Below, one piece after another: positions 27,376-40,000 of a stretch of DNA of 64,000 nt; within the stretch, counting starts at the first letter, position 1; every line of letters starts with the position of its first letter. Source of the DNA: Paralichthys olivaceus (lineage: Eukaryota; Chordata; Actinopteri; Pleuronectiformes; Paralichthyidae); the NCBI RefSeq assembly GCF_024713975.1, contig NC_091094.1, positions 9,843,001-9,907,000 of the forward strand, written 5' to 3'. Made by a program: the position numbers and the translations under genes. The notes beneath the pieces are model-generated. The model saw nothing but the letters and a program-made list of their open reading frames with translations. It made no database searches and was not told the origin of the DNA.

Positions 27376-30300
27376 TCATCTGGCATGTCGGTCCGATGAG
27401 GGACTGACTTCTTCATCTACGTAACCGCTGCTGTCTGACTGCAAGCTGTCGCCCCGGACCACTTCACCTAGACGAGGACACAAACACAGTCAGCTGACAC
27501 TGCACAGACGAGGCTACGGTCCCACCTGAATGAAGGGAGGGGCGTTCAGTATGTTCGCAGTGAGCTGTATATCTCAGTCTGAAACCTTTCATCATAAATT
27601 CATGTTCATGCTCAAACACATTTTTCTACATATATCTGTAAAAATTTTAACTCTTCTCCAAAGTGAAATGTTCAAGTTTATTAAGAAGTTTCATGCAGAA
27701 ATGTGTTGTGCATTTCTACAAACATCCACTTGCTTTGACGAAGTGCTGCACAGTAGCTGTTAAGGCACAAACTGACCACGTGTTACTTCCCTTCAAAACG
27801 CTGTCAGTAATATTATTTTTGCTGCAGTTTGTTCGATGATAAGTCATATTCCTGTAAAACCTGACCACAGCGTACCAAAGCAACATGTAAAAGATGTCCC
27901 ACACACGAATAAAACATGAATGCACTCTACCTTTGTGCTGCCCTTTAGTGGACAATGGTGAGTTTGTAGTTCTTGTAGTATTTGACTGTCCAACTTCTTC
28001 CTCCCCTGCACTGTGCACCTATTGACACAAAGCGTACATTGTATACTGTGTGTCTGATTTGACTATTTAAAATAGAGATAACAATGTGAAGCAAATCTAA
28101 ATGGAGCTGAACATTCAGATCAGGGGGAAGATCCTTAACATTTTTAAAACACTGGACGTTTTTCAACATTTTCACAGTTTTCCTGAGGAATGAATTACGT
28201 GTGTTTATCGTGCTTTGCTTGTTTGACAAATTACCAATCACAATCATTCTGAGAACTTAAGAGAAAATAAATGGAATTAATAAAAAATATTGTGGAGCAA
28301 TAACATGCACTGTGTTGACAGTGTTGGGACAATATGAGGCAACTCATGTGATAATAAAGTTATGACTGAACATGTCAGAATGTCAACACGTACCTCCTCC
28401 AGCTCAAACGAGTTAACCTGTTTCACATTGTTGGAGAATATCCTCAGGCTCTGATGTGTCGGGGGGTTCAGGTACTGAGTTTTCCCGTCGTTTAACGACC
28501 CCTCACGCGTCTGGACAGGCAAGACATTTGAAGCAGGACAGGAATCTGGTGCGTTCAAGGAGCAGCAGGATGGACCGTCCCCCTCCCAGCCGGTCACAGA
28601 GATAGAGTAATGTGTATGGCTGCCGTTAGGGGCCAGGACAGGAAGTGAGCTGGATGCATCCACCAGTCCGACCTCTGTGTGTGATGAGTCCTCACCAGGA
28701 TCGGAGGTAGGGGCTTGTTTGTTGGGTTCATGTGCTTTATCAGTGTCTTCTGTCCCAGTGTTCGTTTCCAGACAGTGTGTCTGTTGACAGCAGAAAGGTG
28801 CCTGGTGTACGCTCTCGGCTATCTGCGGGCAGATTAGATCATTTGTAACCATGGAAACTGTCTTTATCTCGTCAGTCTTTGTGTCACTTTGAGTAAAATG
28901 TGAGTCCTGCCCCGCCTGAGGTGAAAGACACTGATGATCTGTTTCTACCTCAGTTTCTAGAGATGTTTTTCTGTCATCGTCTGCTGGTTGGACGATGTTT
29001 TCATCAGCTTCAGTATTATCTGTTTGTTTACTGCTGTGCATCTCCTTACGATGGATTTTATTTCTAAGAATGTCTGTGTCAATTTTTCCGTTGCTACAGG
29101 ATCCATCATCATCTGTGACGAGCCCAACATCCACAGCTGAACTACTCCTGTTGTGTTCCTCCATATCCAGTTTCTTGGGCACCCCCACCTTGGTGTTCAC
29201 CAGGACCATATCCACAACATCAGGGAGGCTGGACCTTTTCCTGGGTGACGGCTGCGGTGAGGTGGAGTCTGAGCCTCGGGGGGAGCCCGTGTAGAGGCAC
29301 ATCTTGGAGACGGTGTCCTTCAGCCTCTCCACCGGAGAGCGCGGCTCACTGCGAATGCTGCTCCTGAAGCGGTCGAGCTTCTCCATAGGAGACGAGAGGC
29401 TTAACTCTGGCGGGACCAGTTTCTGGAGAGGGGTTCGGGACACGTGGGAGTAGAGGGAGTAGAAAGCGTTGGCCATCGCTGTGAGCGCTTGGACTTGTCT
29501 GAAACGACCTGGGGAAAGAATACAATACAGATATCATCTGGTTTATCCCAGAATTATGTCACCTGATCACACATACCATATCACATCATACAGGTCACAA
29601 AGATGACCTATGGCAGAGTGATTCAATAAATCCACAGTCTTACTAGCTAGAGAGAGGCCGGGGTCCTCCTCTCGTATCCGCCGCAGCTGCGAGTCCAGGA
29701 AGAGGCGGAAGCTGATGCCCTGAGCTTGAGAGGGGAAGGTGAAGAAACGAGGAGGGATGCGCACCGGGGCCTGTGGCTCATCGTTGCCAAAACCCAACTC
29801 ATACAATGTCTCCTCTGCATCTTCCGAACACATATTCAGGACCTCGGATACACTAATGTGTGTACGAGAGAAAGGGGGAGGGAATGTTGTGTTCAAGCAT
29901 GTAGAGCATTAATAAAAAAAAGCCGCAAAGTGCTTTACATAACCAGAATGGCCCCCGGATATTGAATCTCACACACTCATAGATACCAGTTCCCTAAATG
30001 TCCCTGATTCTATTCTTTAAGATCAATTTATTTATTCCCTGGGAAACGGTGAAAATGCAAAAACAAAACACAATATATTGCAATGTTAAAGAAAGTGAAA
30101 AGATATTCCTGGATTTGCCCCAAACTTTAATGAGTTCTTCCCTGACTCATACCACATCATTCCACCAAGAAATCTTGCTTTAAAAATGGGAATAGATCCA
30201 TCCTATCATTCAGGTAAAAGCCAAAAATGTTAAAGAGGAAAAGTGATTTGGAAAGTTGCGACTGGTCGCGCAGGTGGTTCAGCAGCCTGGTTATCAGCCT

Positions 30301-33191
30301 GCTGACCTGCAGAATAAAGAGGCCTCTGAAAGTGTTGCAGTCTCACCTTGATGTCGTTTTGCACGTGTAAGAGGAGGAGGGACAGCTGGAGGCCATGCTC
30401 TGCCCCAAGGGAAATGACGGCAGCAGTAATCCAGGTTTGCTGTTGGCAAGAAATGTGAAAAGTTACATCACATATATGATCTTCAAATTTCACTAATTAT
30501 AATGCAAAATGTGTAGCTATGGAAGATACAAGGCCTCACTGTAGTTTTTAATTCATCTCCAAAGTGAAAATAGAAAAAGAAAAAAAGCCTGTGAAAACAT
30601 GTTGATAGCTGTGCAGCTGAATGATCTTGGTCACAGACCTGCTGGTGAGTCTGCCTCCTCGTTGTTTCGGGGTAGGGTGCTGTGCTGGACTTCTCGTTCA
30701 GAGTCGGAAAAGGAACAACGTTAACAACAGTTCATTTCACACTAGCATTAACTGTCAAATGAACGTTATGTCCTTCACACTTTTGAATCACTTCAGTAGA
30801 AACAGCCTCAGTGAGCAGGGGTGTAACAAACTAAAAACATCTGTGAGGGGACTTGTTTCAAGATCTGACTGAAGCATTAGAAACATCAACACTTCGTTGA
30901 TCCTCTGAATGAACTGTGTTCTCGTGCAGAAAATAAGACACAAGGTTCAAAAATACAGAGTGGCATCTGCCAATATATTGATCAAAGTAACATGGACTAT
31001 TGTTAACTTATATTCACTAATTCAGTAACATTACAGATGCTACTCACCCAGCTTCACATGGAATTTCTCCACCATTTAACACTGAGGCTGAAACCAAGAG
31101 TAAAGGAGGACTATGTTGATATGCATCTGTGTGAACGGTTAATTTACAAACCCCTCAAATATGTGCCTGACTGTGATGGGTGGGTTAATGTGGTGAAATG
31201 TACATTTAAATAGACTTAACTAAAGATATATTTAAGTTAAATGTGCAGTGAAATTAAAATAAAGCTTTTTACACTTCTATACCAAATATTTTATTTTAAT
31301 GTTAAGAAAAAAATGTAATAACAGAGTGGTTCCCTGATGTGGCTTTAAGTGTGTAGCAACATGTTATATTAAAAAGCAGAAATCTTAGTAAGATGAACTT
31401 TTGAGGCATTTATCTCCTCCTCTCCCTCTGGGAGGTACGGTAACGCTGTGCACCTGACGATCCATTAGATAGAACAGCTGATATGTGTCTTTGTCTACGT
31501 CAGCTATTACAAACTCAGCAAACAAAAGCAGAGAATAAAAACCATTCATGACACTCCCCTCATTTTCCTCTATGAACATTTCCTGCTTTGATAGTGTGCG
31601 TGAGTGTGTGCACTTACCGTCAGCACCAAGACTCAGGTCATCATCAAAGTTGTTGGCTTTGACCATAGACTCTACAGAGAGGAAATAAAAGCCATTGATT
31701 TCTAATAACTGTTATTGCATTAGTAGACTTTTGTAGTTTAAACCACTCAACTGAATATAAATTCATGATTAAATTAACTTATTTTATACTTTTAACTACA
31801 ACACAAATCCGAAAAATGTATGTGTAAATTACTTATTTCGGGTCATACTAACCAAAACTCAGCTGGCAGGTTTTCTCTGACCTGTAACACACACACATGC
31901 ACATATATTAGTGATGCCATCTACAGTTCATGCTTAAGAGAACTCTATTTTCTCCAGGCTGTCTGTCAACTTCCTCTTGTAGTACTGTTCACAAAGCAGA
32001 GCTATGGTCAACACCTTCAAACAATCTGCTGCGTTCATGCTGTTATCAGATGCAACCATCACACAGCAAGTTAGTTGCTGACACTGCAAATGGTTTATCT
32101 CACTGACTATAGCTTCCTTTACAATGATAAAGATGAGACATCCCATAAATTACTGACCTACTTTCTTTGGTCAATTTCATAATATGAAAAAAGAAGCATA
32201 ATGTCCTCTTGTTATATGATTCTTATAACAACCACTAGAATTGTTTGAAAAGGTCAAAGAGCGCAGGCTGGGTACTTTCTATGGTGAACCCCCGCAGACC
32301 TGAAAGACTGAAGTGGTTGAGATGTTTGCATCTGTATCCTGAGAGAAATGTCAGCAGCAGTTTAACAACCTGCCTGTGTGCCAGCCTTGCTAGTTCAGGT
32401 AAATCAGCTCGATCATAAGTTTTTCTGAGAAATAAAAGAAGTTTATTTTTCCAGTGGAATCGTTAAAACCAGTCATCTGAGGCCATTGGGGCGAAAACAA
32501 GTAGTGTGGCTACAGAACTGCACAACATGTGACCTCAGAGAGTTTCCAATCTCCGTTTGCTGTTGTTTGTTACGGCAGTTTCCAGCAACTTGCACTTTGT
32601 CCTTCAGAGGCTGCGAGAGACTGAGATGAAAACATATTTCATATATATATAAACGTTCACTTTACACAAAAAGAAAAAAACAACCCAGCAGAGCGAAGTG
32701 ACTCACCCACAACCCAGCAGCCAGTCCTCGATCTTTCCTGTGAAGCATCCTGTGGAAATCAGACACGTATACAATTCTTAGCTTCATGACTAATCCTCAT
32801 TAACTGCAGGTTCTTTTTGTCTCTTTATTACTAATTATTCTAATTACTTTGGACATATTATCTTGAATTAAAAATGGGGACATCTGAATGTTTTAGCTAA
32901 ACCTGTAAATGATGCTATCGTATGATTCTTCATTGCTGCAATTTCTTTTATTACATCCGTAATAGGAGAAATTAGATTGTTGATAGACTGGTGACAAATT
33001 AGCCCAATGAATCATTTGAAATCTAAACTGTAAGATTTGTACTTGCCATCAGAGAACACGTCGTCGTCTGTTATGGAGGCCGATGGGAGGCTGCACAGCG
33101 GCCTCTCGGGGTCCGGTTCCTCCAGAGTGGACCACCGTCGGCTGCTGTTGATCCAGGCTCGCCGCCTCACTGTGGAGGACGGGCTGTCCAT
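27376..33191 (-). CDS. tespa1: Tespa1, KRAP-family IP3-receptor-binding adaptor
   Basis: Ten coding exons in transcript order: 33191-33047, 32749-32707, 31881-31853, 31671-31618, 30684-30639, 30439-30347, 29852-29644, 29508-28394, 28018-27931, 27467-27376; all phases join, giving 637 residues (human TESPA1 about 521). Landmarks: KIEDWLLGCG (about 54-63), FDDDLSLGAD (81-90), then SVSEVLNMCSEDAEETLYEL from about 137, RFFTFPSQAQG, and ASRFRQVQAL leading into FYSLYSHVSRTPLQK, which is the KRAP/ITPRID IP3R-binding region. The serine-rich C-terminus carries GDSLQSDSSGYVDEE (613-627), the conserved family tail. The 1115-base exon encodes a poorly conserved acidic middle. Intron 1 of the coding part uses a GC donor (GATG|gcaagt). 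A non-coding first exon probably begins near 34300. Known role in mammals: links the T-cell receptor/PLC-gamma1 to IP3 receptors at the ER and supports thymocyte positive selection. The mammalian-like N-terminus and IEDWL motif favour Tespa1 over itprid1/2. The exons at 31853 and 30639 are the least certain. Confidence 0.88.
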
Positions 33192-33847
33192 CGCCTCAGT
33201 CTACAGACAGCAGGGGAACATGGGGGGGACTGAAGCTGCTGGGACACAAGGGCCGAGCCTGAGATAAAACACACACAATATATTCATCGATGATGCTTGG
33301 TTAGAAAAGACAATCGAATTGTTACGCTGACATCCATTCTAGTATTTTGTGTTTTGTTTATTCTGACGTTGAAGTTGGATTATTAATAGTTAACTTTTAT
33401 TTGACAAGCTGGATGAACAGCTTTCTCTCCATTGCCAGATTAATGTCATTGCATGGACCAGCAGTTTCAAAACATCACTAAACAACTAATAAAACACAAT
33501 AAAACTAATTATACAGACATGTTACAATGGATGCCCTTCACCAACAGAGTTAAATTGATTTACCAGATGTCACTAAACATAATATAAACCTATATTTATG
33601 TTTATTTATTATTTTATGTGTGAAAAGTAAAGGGAATATTGAGAATAAAACTGACTAAACTTAACATATATACTGTGTATTGAGGGTGAATGACTAACAG
33701 AGTATACAGTACTGTTACATAAAACAAGATATATATAGTAGTGGCTAGATTATGTAAATTTAATTACAGTAAAGAAGGGAAAAGACAGACCACAGATACA
33801 TAGCGTGACAGATACATTCATTTAAATACAGTTCTTGCAAAGGATAA

Positions 33848-33986
33848 ACACAACATCATTTAAAATATAACTTGAATATCTCGGTAAATGTCCTGAGTAC
33901 TGCATAGGAGAAATATAACATCATTTTAAATATAACTTTAGAGTAATATCTCAGTAAAAGTGTTGAGTACTGCAATACACAAGACT
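33848..33986. repeat. Two-copy tandem repeat in tespa1 5' intron
   Basis: A unit of about 68 bases containing 'aacatcatttaaaatataac', then 'aatatctcggtaaatg', then 'gagtactgca' is followed directly by a second diverged unit ('aacatcattttaaatataac', 'aatatctcagtaaaag', 'gagtactgca'). Confidence 0.7.
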
Positions 33987-34127
33987 TCCATTATTCTAAT
34001 CCAAATGAGAATTACAAAATAAAACAACATGTTGTAGTAACTGCAGATGTTGGTTTTAGTTGAATCGTGTTCAGATGTTCTCCACTGAAAATCTAAATAA
34101 AAGTTGGAATAAGAAAAGCAGCTTTAC

Positions 34128-34430
34128 CTTCACTGACGCAGGTTTCACTTGTGTGTTGGTGTCTGGTTTCCTGTTGTAGCAGGTTCACTCGTATGAAACT
34201 TTTCTGCAGTTTTCAGCAAAACTCGGAAACTGTGCATCCAGCCCGGGAGCTTTTCAGTGGCTGACACACGATCAAGAGTTCACGTCACAAGTTGCTCTGA
34301 AGCCACGAGCAGCTTCATACGTGGTTGAATCATCGCAGCTCATCGCAGGGAGACGCAGTGTGAGGAGCAGCGGACTGAAGTGAAGGAAGTGACTCCTCAT
34401 CTCAACTGTCTCTGTGCGTGGCGCCAAGCT
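34128..34430 (-). promoter_or_regulatory. Probable tespa1 non-coding first exon and promoter
   Basis: On the minus strand a good donor (gtgaag|gtaaagctg) lies at 34128-34127, and the acceptor just upstream of the tespa1 start codon (tgctgtctgtag at about 33201) needs a 5' non-coding partner. Upstream sequence to about 34430 is GC-richer with runs such as gcagctcatcgcaggg. No TATA box is obvious; the start site is a guess. Confidence 0.4.
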
Positions 34431-34466
34431 GCGACACATCCTGCACTGACTGAAACACGCTACTGC

Positions 34467-34477
34467 AAATAATCATG

Positions 34478-34518
<41 letters not shown>

Positions 34519-34580
34519 GATGATGATGATGATAATGACAATAATCAAATTAAAAAAAAAAATAATAATGATAATAATTA
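34467..34580. repeat. Compound (AAT)n/(GAT)n microsatellite
   Basis: A run of AAT units passes into ATG/GAT units, then a poly-A stretch and more AAT units. Confidence 0.85.
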
Positions 34581-34902
34581 TAATACCACAATTGTATCCA
34601 TGTGCAGTATTTTAATTTGAGTGTAATTATCATTTAATTCAAGCACAAAAATTCTTAAATTACTCATACTGCTGTCTATTCATGAGGGGCAAAAATGAAA
34701 ATTAGAAATAAATAGAGACATACAAAAAATACATATATAAATGAAAAAATATTTATGATGAGAGAGGCAACTTCTGTATTTCTGCTTTATTTTTTCATGT
34801 ATTTGTTTATTGATCCTTACAGTTTTAGCAAACAACTCCTTTCCCCCCGATTATAAACAAGCTTTCAAAAAATATCTCAAATATTGATGACTGAAACATG
34901 CC

Positions 34903-34962
<60 letters not shown>
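34903..34962. repeat. (AT)n microsatellite
   Basis: About 60 bases of nearly pure alternating TA, interrupted once near 34910. Confidence 0.95.
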
Positions 34963-34965
<3 letters not shown>

Positions 34966-35254
34966 TGCAAGTATACAGGCACTGAGATTCCACTTTTGTG
35001 TTCAATTTTGTGTTTCTTTTTGTTTTGTGTGTGTTTGTGTTTGTTGTTGCCAATGGCTCAGTCTTTTAAATATTGTGTTGATGTCATCAGGATTCATTAT
35101 ATTCCTTATTGTTTGTTATATATATGAATTTGGATGAAAAAAGAAAGAAAAGAGCAGGGCTAGCCTTCCTGATGAGGCCTGCTGTTTGTTTGACTTTGAT
35201 TATAAGGTATTATACTTTTGATTACATTAATATTACATAGCCATTTTTGTAACT

Positions 35255-35400
35255 TTTACTTTGTCAATTTTTACTTATAAAGCCCAATATTACAAAGTAC
35301 AAAATTGCCCTGTGCTTAAAGGATGTTGACAAACTGCATTTATTACAATCCTTATGTCATTAGACCTTTGAATCCGATAAGCCAAATAAAAAGAGGGGTC
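35255..35400 (-). repeat. Truncated teleost interspersed repeat
   Basis: Read on the minus strand this gives 'cggattcaaaggtctaatga', an internal block, 'gggcaattttgtactttgta' and 'atattgggctttataagt'. That is the 3' half of a common fish element whose typical end is 'gatattgggctatacaaata'. A related copy in plus orientation lies at 56765-56880. Old and truncated. Confidence 0.6.
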
Positions 35401-35560
35401 ACATATACAGAATATAAATAAATGTGTGTTAGTACACAAACTACACTGAGATCAGAGCCCTGTGTAATGAATCTTCTCACTGTTGGTCCTGACTGTGCAG
35501 GAGTGAGACATGAGATGTAGGTGGAGCACACACAGATTTAACACTCCTATGTCACTGATG

Positions 35561-35592
<32 letters not shown>

Positions 35593-35601
35593 ACACACAC
35601 A
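35561..35601. repeat. (AC)n microsatellite
   Basis: About 20 AC units with one CTC interruption near 35586. Confidence 0.9.
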
Positions 35602-36055
35602 GTTGGGTGGATGCAGGCCTGGGGGGGATGGATGGACTCCACCCTCCGTCCTGTTTACATGGACACATGTGCTGCTCCACTGACAGCCCCCTAACACGTC
35701 CCGATGATCGGGAGCCCTCCCACATGAGAGACATTTTCTCCTCCCAGCGCGGCCGCAGCCAGTGTGTGAGGGTGATGGGGTCCCTGCTCCTCCACCCGGG
35801 CTCACTCCTCCCGCCTCCTCGCTGTTTCCCAACCCACAGGGCGCCACCAGGGAGTGGCCACTGGCCACGGAGGCAAGACTTGAACGCTCCGCACGCCTTC
35901 CTCCTGCCTCGGCCCCGGGAGCCGAGCGGGAATCGAGCCTGTGGATCGTGTCACTGCCGGAGGATGAGACGACACCACAGACGGATCGAGGGCTACGATC
36001 GCTGTTAATGCGGACACGGGGACACATGGCGTCTTAAAGGCGGAAAACAGATAAC
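35602..36055. other. GC- and CpG-rich segment of unknown role
   Basis: This roughly 450-base block is clearly more GC- and CpG-rich than its surroundings (for example 'ccgatgatcgggagccctcc', 'gcgcggccgcagcc', 'ggatcgagggctacgatcg'). Overlapping open frames occur on both strands but none resembles a known protein or shows convincing splice sites. It lies between the tespa1 5' end and the sp1 promoter, so it may be a CpG-island-like regulatory element or an old insertion. Confidence 0.4.
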
Positions 36056-36889
36056 CCAACGTCAATCATACTCAGAGACACAACCTACCGTGCTTAGTGC
36101 CGCCCCACTCAGCGCCTTTGGCCCAATCACATTGGCTGGTAGATATTCGTCGGCAGAAACAGCCTTTTCTATTGGAGGAGAGCAGCAATCCTTCACAAGT
36201 GGCTCCCAGAGGGGTGCGTTCGTTTTATCAACGGGGACGGTGCGGTGTCACAGTCACAAGGCGCCAAAAGTTATTTCATGATGAGTTCAAATGCAATAAT
36301 GTGCCTTCTTTTAATAGTCTAATAAAATTGAATGTAATATGGTTTAAGCCTTTTTAACTGATCTACCTGTTGGAGTTTGACTTGCAAAATGTGTTGAAGT
36401 CTAAACATTAACATGATAAAAACACATTTTAACTATTACAACAATTTAAAACGATTGTTTTTGACTGCTGGACAAAACATGACATTTGGGGAAATCATTA
36501 TAATCAATTCATTCTAATAAATGAAATGCCAGCTTTGATTTATTTACAATCTACTTTGATAGAATAGTTTGTGTTGATAACACAGTCTCGAACTCTTGAG
36601 TCTGACACATTCTGTTGTTTTCTTTTATTAACTTCAACGTGACTAGTTTAGAAATGTTGAATCGAAGCCAAATGGATTTAGTTTGATTCTCTTTAGTGTG
36701 AATGTAAAGCAAGTCATTTTATTTTTCACTCATGACCTGATTCACTGCATCCTTACAAAGTGACATTATAAACAATTACAATGTCAAACTTGTTGGTGAG
36801 GAATATCCTCTGTGGTTGAAACTTAACGGGTGATTGAATATTAAATCTGTAAATCTTATGATATCTACGTTTACAGTGTTATTGCAATG

Positions 36890-37054
36890 AAAAACGCAGG
36901 TTCGTGCGGAGCGGAGTTGGCGGGCTGCGCGGGTGCATAAATCGCACGCCCCGTGTTTGTCTCCTTCATAGCGGGCGGTCAGTCAAGTTAGTGTGAAGTC
37001 GCGAAAAGTTGTCAACCGAGAAAAGCGCAGAGAAACTCCTCCCGTCTTCAAATT
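36890..37054 (+). promoter_or_regulatory. sp1 promoter and 5' UTR
   Basis: A GC-rich stretch directly before the sp1 start contains GC-box-like motifs on both strands (ttggcggg about 36918-36925; cacgcccc about 36945-36952) and a weak cataaa element at about 36935. Mammalian SP1 is known to autoregulate through GC boxes; that this applies here is inference. Confidence 0.55.
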
Positions 37055-40000
37055 ATGAGCAGTAAGTGAACTTTTTAAAGTCGGCGCCGCGCTGCGAACT
37101 AAACCAGAACTTTACTCTTCGAGGTCAAATCAAAGTTTAGCGCATTAACTTTCTCCCACTGTCGTGAATACGACGTTTTCACGTTTTCTAGCTAGCGTCC
37201 GAAGCAGTTTTAAAGTACCAGCTACTTAACTGCTAATTGTCGGTTCTTAGCTAACAACATTTAGCCAACCGAGGGGAGCAGGCTAACATTAACTCTAACT
37301 TCTGCCCGGAGGTGACACAGCCTGTTTACACCTCACTTTAACTCCGTCTCATTTCCCTCAGCTAGCTAACTGGTTGCATTTAATGGCGCAGGTGAAACTC
37401 TTTAGCTAGTACTTAGCACTTTTCTCCAGTGCTACTTGTTGTGGTGACTTCACGCTAGCTTAGCTAACAGGCTAGCTGGCCCTTCGAGCACTTGTGGCAT
37501 GGATTTCCTTGCGGGGCTTCTTCGCGTTAACTACAAGGAAGTTTGGTTATTCCACCGAGGCTTATGTTCACCATGCTTGTACTGCGGGAGGGGGGGTCCC
37601 CTCCTTGATGCAACATTAACTCGGTGTCACGGTCTGTTACTTCAGATTCACTTCTCTGAGAACTGATCTTACAAACTCTTCTTCCGCAGATCAGCAGCAG
37701 GGGGAAATGGCCGCTGTGGGGAGCGGTGGAGGCTTCAGTCAAAAGCGAAACACAAACTCTCAAGTAGGTTCCCTGCTCTCGTTTTGTTGTTTTTATTGCC
37801 AAATCAGATGATCCATGTTGTTATCCTCCGCAGTCACACTCACTGAACCTGCCATTTAATGCCGTTCGATTGGCTCTGTGTGATGGGATGGGGTTGTTGA
37901 TTTTTCTCGCCGGAGCACATGTCACCGGGGTGGGGAATGGGCAGGTAAATTTCGCCCACACGGGGTGTTCCCGTCAAACCCCGGCACGAAGTGTGCGGCT
38001 CGCTCGGCCCATTTGGCTGGCTGTGGAGGGGGTGGCTAGAGGAGTGTGTCAGTTTATAGGGCAAAATAAAGTGTGGGAGGGAGATGGGTGGGTTAGGGGG
38101 GAGGGGAAGCCGAGCCCGCCGCTGCTCCGGGAAAAATGTGATCCCTCCCTCCCATACTCTCCCACCCGGCCGCCCCCTGGACTCCACGCTCCGGCCCCTC
38201 TTACTGTGAATGAAGCTCCTGATGGAAATACAGGCTTTGTTGTTATTAATAACATTATTACTAATAGGATTCGGGAGCTTTGTATTATAACACACTCTCA
38301 ACATGGCTTGCAATTTTTCCAAATTATTGTAATATGTCCTGGGCTAATTTTTTCAGGACATCTCAACTCAAAACAAATTAATTCTTAAAATCCCTTGTTA
38401 GTCTTCTCCTAGTTTCATCAGCTGCAGGTTCATTCATGTCTATGTTAGTGTAACAATGTCCTTGCTTTTAATTGTTTCATAAATTCCATGATTATCTGAC
38501 CTGATTTATCCAAGTCACATTTTATTGAGCAGTTTGTTGTAAAACATTTTTTAAGTTTACATATTTCATAGGGTAAAGTTAACATGTCTATATAAGTATC
38601 TTTACATTCTTTAGTAAACAGTTTTGAACCACTTTGGTAAGTGTAAACTAGAATATGAGTGAATTATTTAACATACGTTTGGTCCCAACTACAACATTAA
38701 CATGTATAATGAGCTGTTTCCAAAAAATTGAAAATCTATCGAAAATTGGGTTTGGACTTCCTCCAGAGTTTGCCTTTCACATGTGAAGTCCACAGCAGGA
38801 GATTATCTGGGTCAGACACATTCACAACAACAAGGAAATGTCCACAACACTCAGGCTAGGGGTGGAGTCTGGTAGAAAGAACATGGCATATATATATATA
38901 TCTCCACTGCAGAAATCACATTTCAATCACAAATACATTTTTAGGGGGTTGTTTTTTTTCAGCCTAATCACCTGAAGTAAAGGAACATTGTATTTTAATT
39001 TTTTTAACTCTTTTTTTAACTTCTCTTTTCTTTTCATTTATTTTCTAGGACTCACAGCAACCATCTCCTCTGGCCTTGTTGGCAGCCACATGCAGTCGAA
39101 TTGACACCCCAGGAGAGAATGATTCGCCCACAGACCAGCAACAACAGAACCAGCAGCAACAGCTGGACCTAAACCAGGGTGTTTTCACCTCCGGTGCCAA
39201 CGGCTGGCAGGTTGTCCCTCTCAGCGTGCAAGCATCCTCAGGCACCAACACGGTCACTGACACTTCAGTAGTTATGACAGATTGTAAGAGCAGACAGGTG
39301 CTGTCGCCATCAGTGGCTGCTGTAAGCACTCAGGGACAGCAGCAGCAGCAGCCACAGCAATATGTACTTGCGCAGGCTCCATCAATGCAGGGTCAGCAGG
39401 TGCTCACCACCATATCTGGTATGATGCCCAACATCCAGTACCAAGTTATTCCCCAGTTTCAGACTGCAGATGGCCAGGCCCTGCAGTTCGCACACACTCA
39501 GCAGGACTCAGCAGTATCTGCTGCAGCTGGACATGGGCAACAGTTTCAGATAGTGTCCTCTCCCAATGGCCAGCAGATCATAACCACATCCAACAGAGCT
39601 GGTGCAGCAGGAAACATTATAACAATGCCCAGCCTCCTACAGGGAGCCATCCCCATACAAAATATTAGCTTAGGTAATGGCGTGTTACAAAACCAGCCCC
39701 AGTTTCTGGCAAATATGCCTGTGTCACTGAATGGAAACATCACTTTGTTACCTGTCAGTACTGGAGCGAGTGGTACAGGGGTAGATGCTAATGGTGGGGG
39801 GGATACAGGGGGAAGCCAGCTTATACAACAGCAGTCGCAACAGCCTGTGTCTTCCAACAGTGGTGCCAGTTACATGACAAGTGCACCTACTGTCACCTCG
39901 TCTTATGGAATGACTCAAACACAGAACAGCAATGGAGCAGTGACAGGGACGTACCAGCATAACACGGCATCTTCTCTGGGTGTCCCGATACAACCAGACA

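Noticed and set aside
30230-30493. Alternative reading of the tespa1 exon at 30347-30439 as QTWITAAVISLG
   Set aside because: That frame breaks phase with the next exon; the frame ending YTCKTTS joins correctly to SVSEVL.
30639-30689. Longer version of tespa1 exon 5 using the acceptor five bases upstream
   Set aside because: It puts exons 4, 5 and 6 out of phase, whereas the tccag acceptor at 30685 restores phase and gives GADAQHP.
35607-36037. Overlapping frames on both strands in the CpG-rich block
   Set aside because: Open frames are expected in GC-rich DNA lacking AT-rich stops; no similarity or splice signals.
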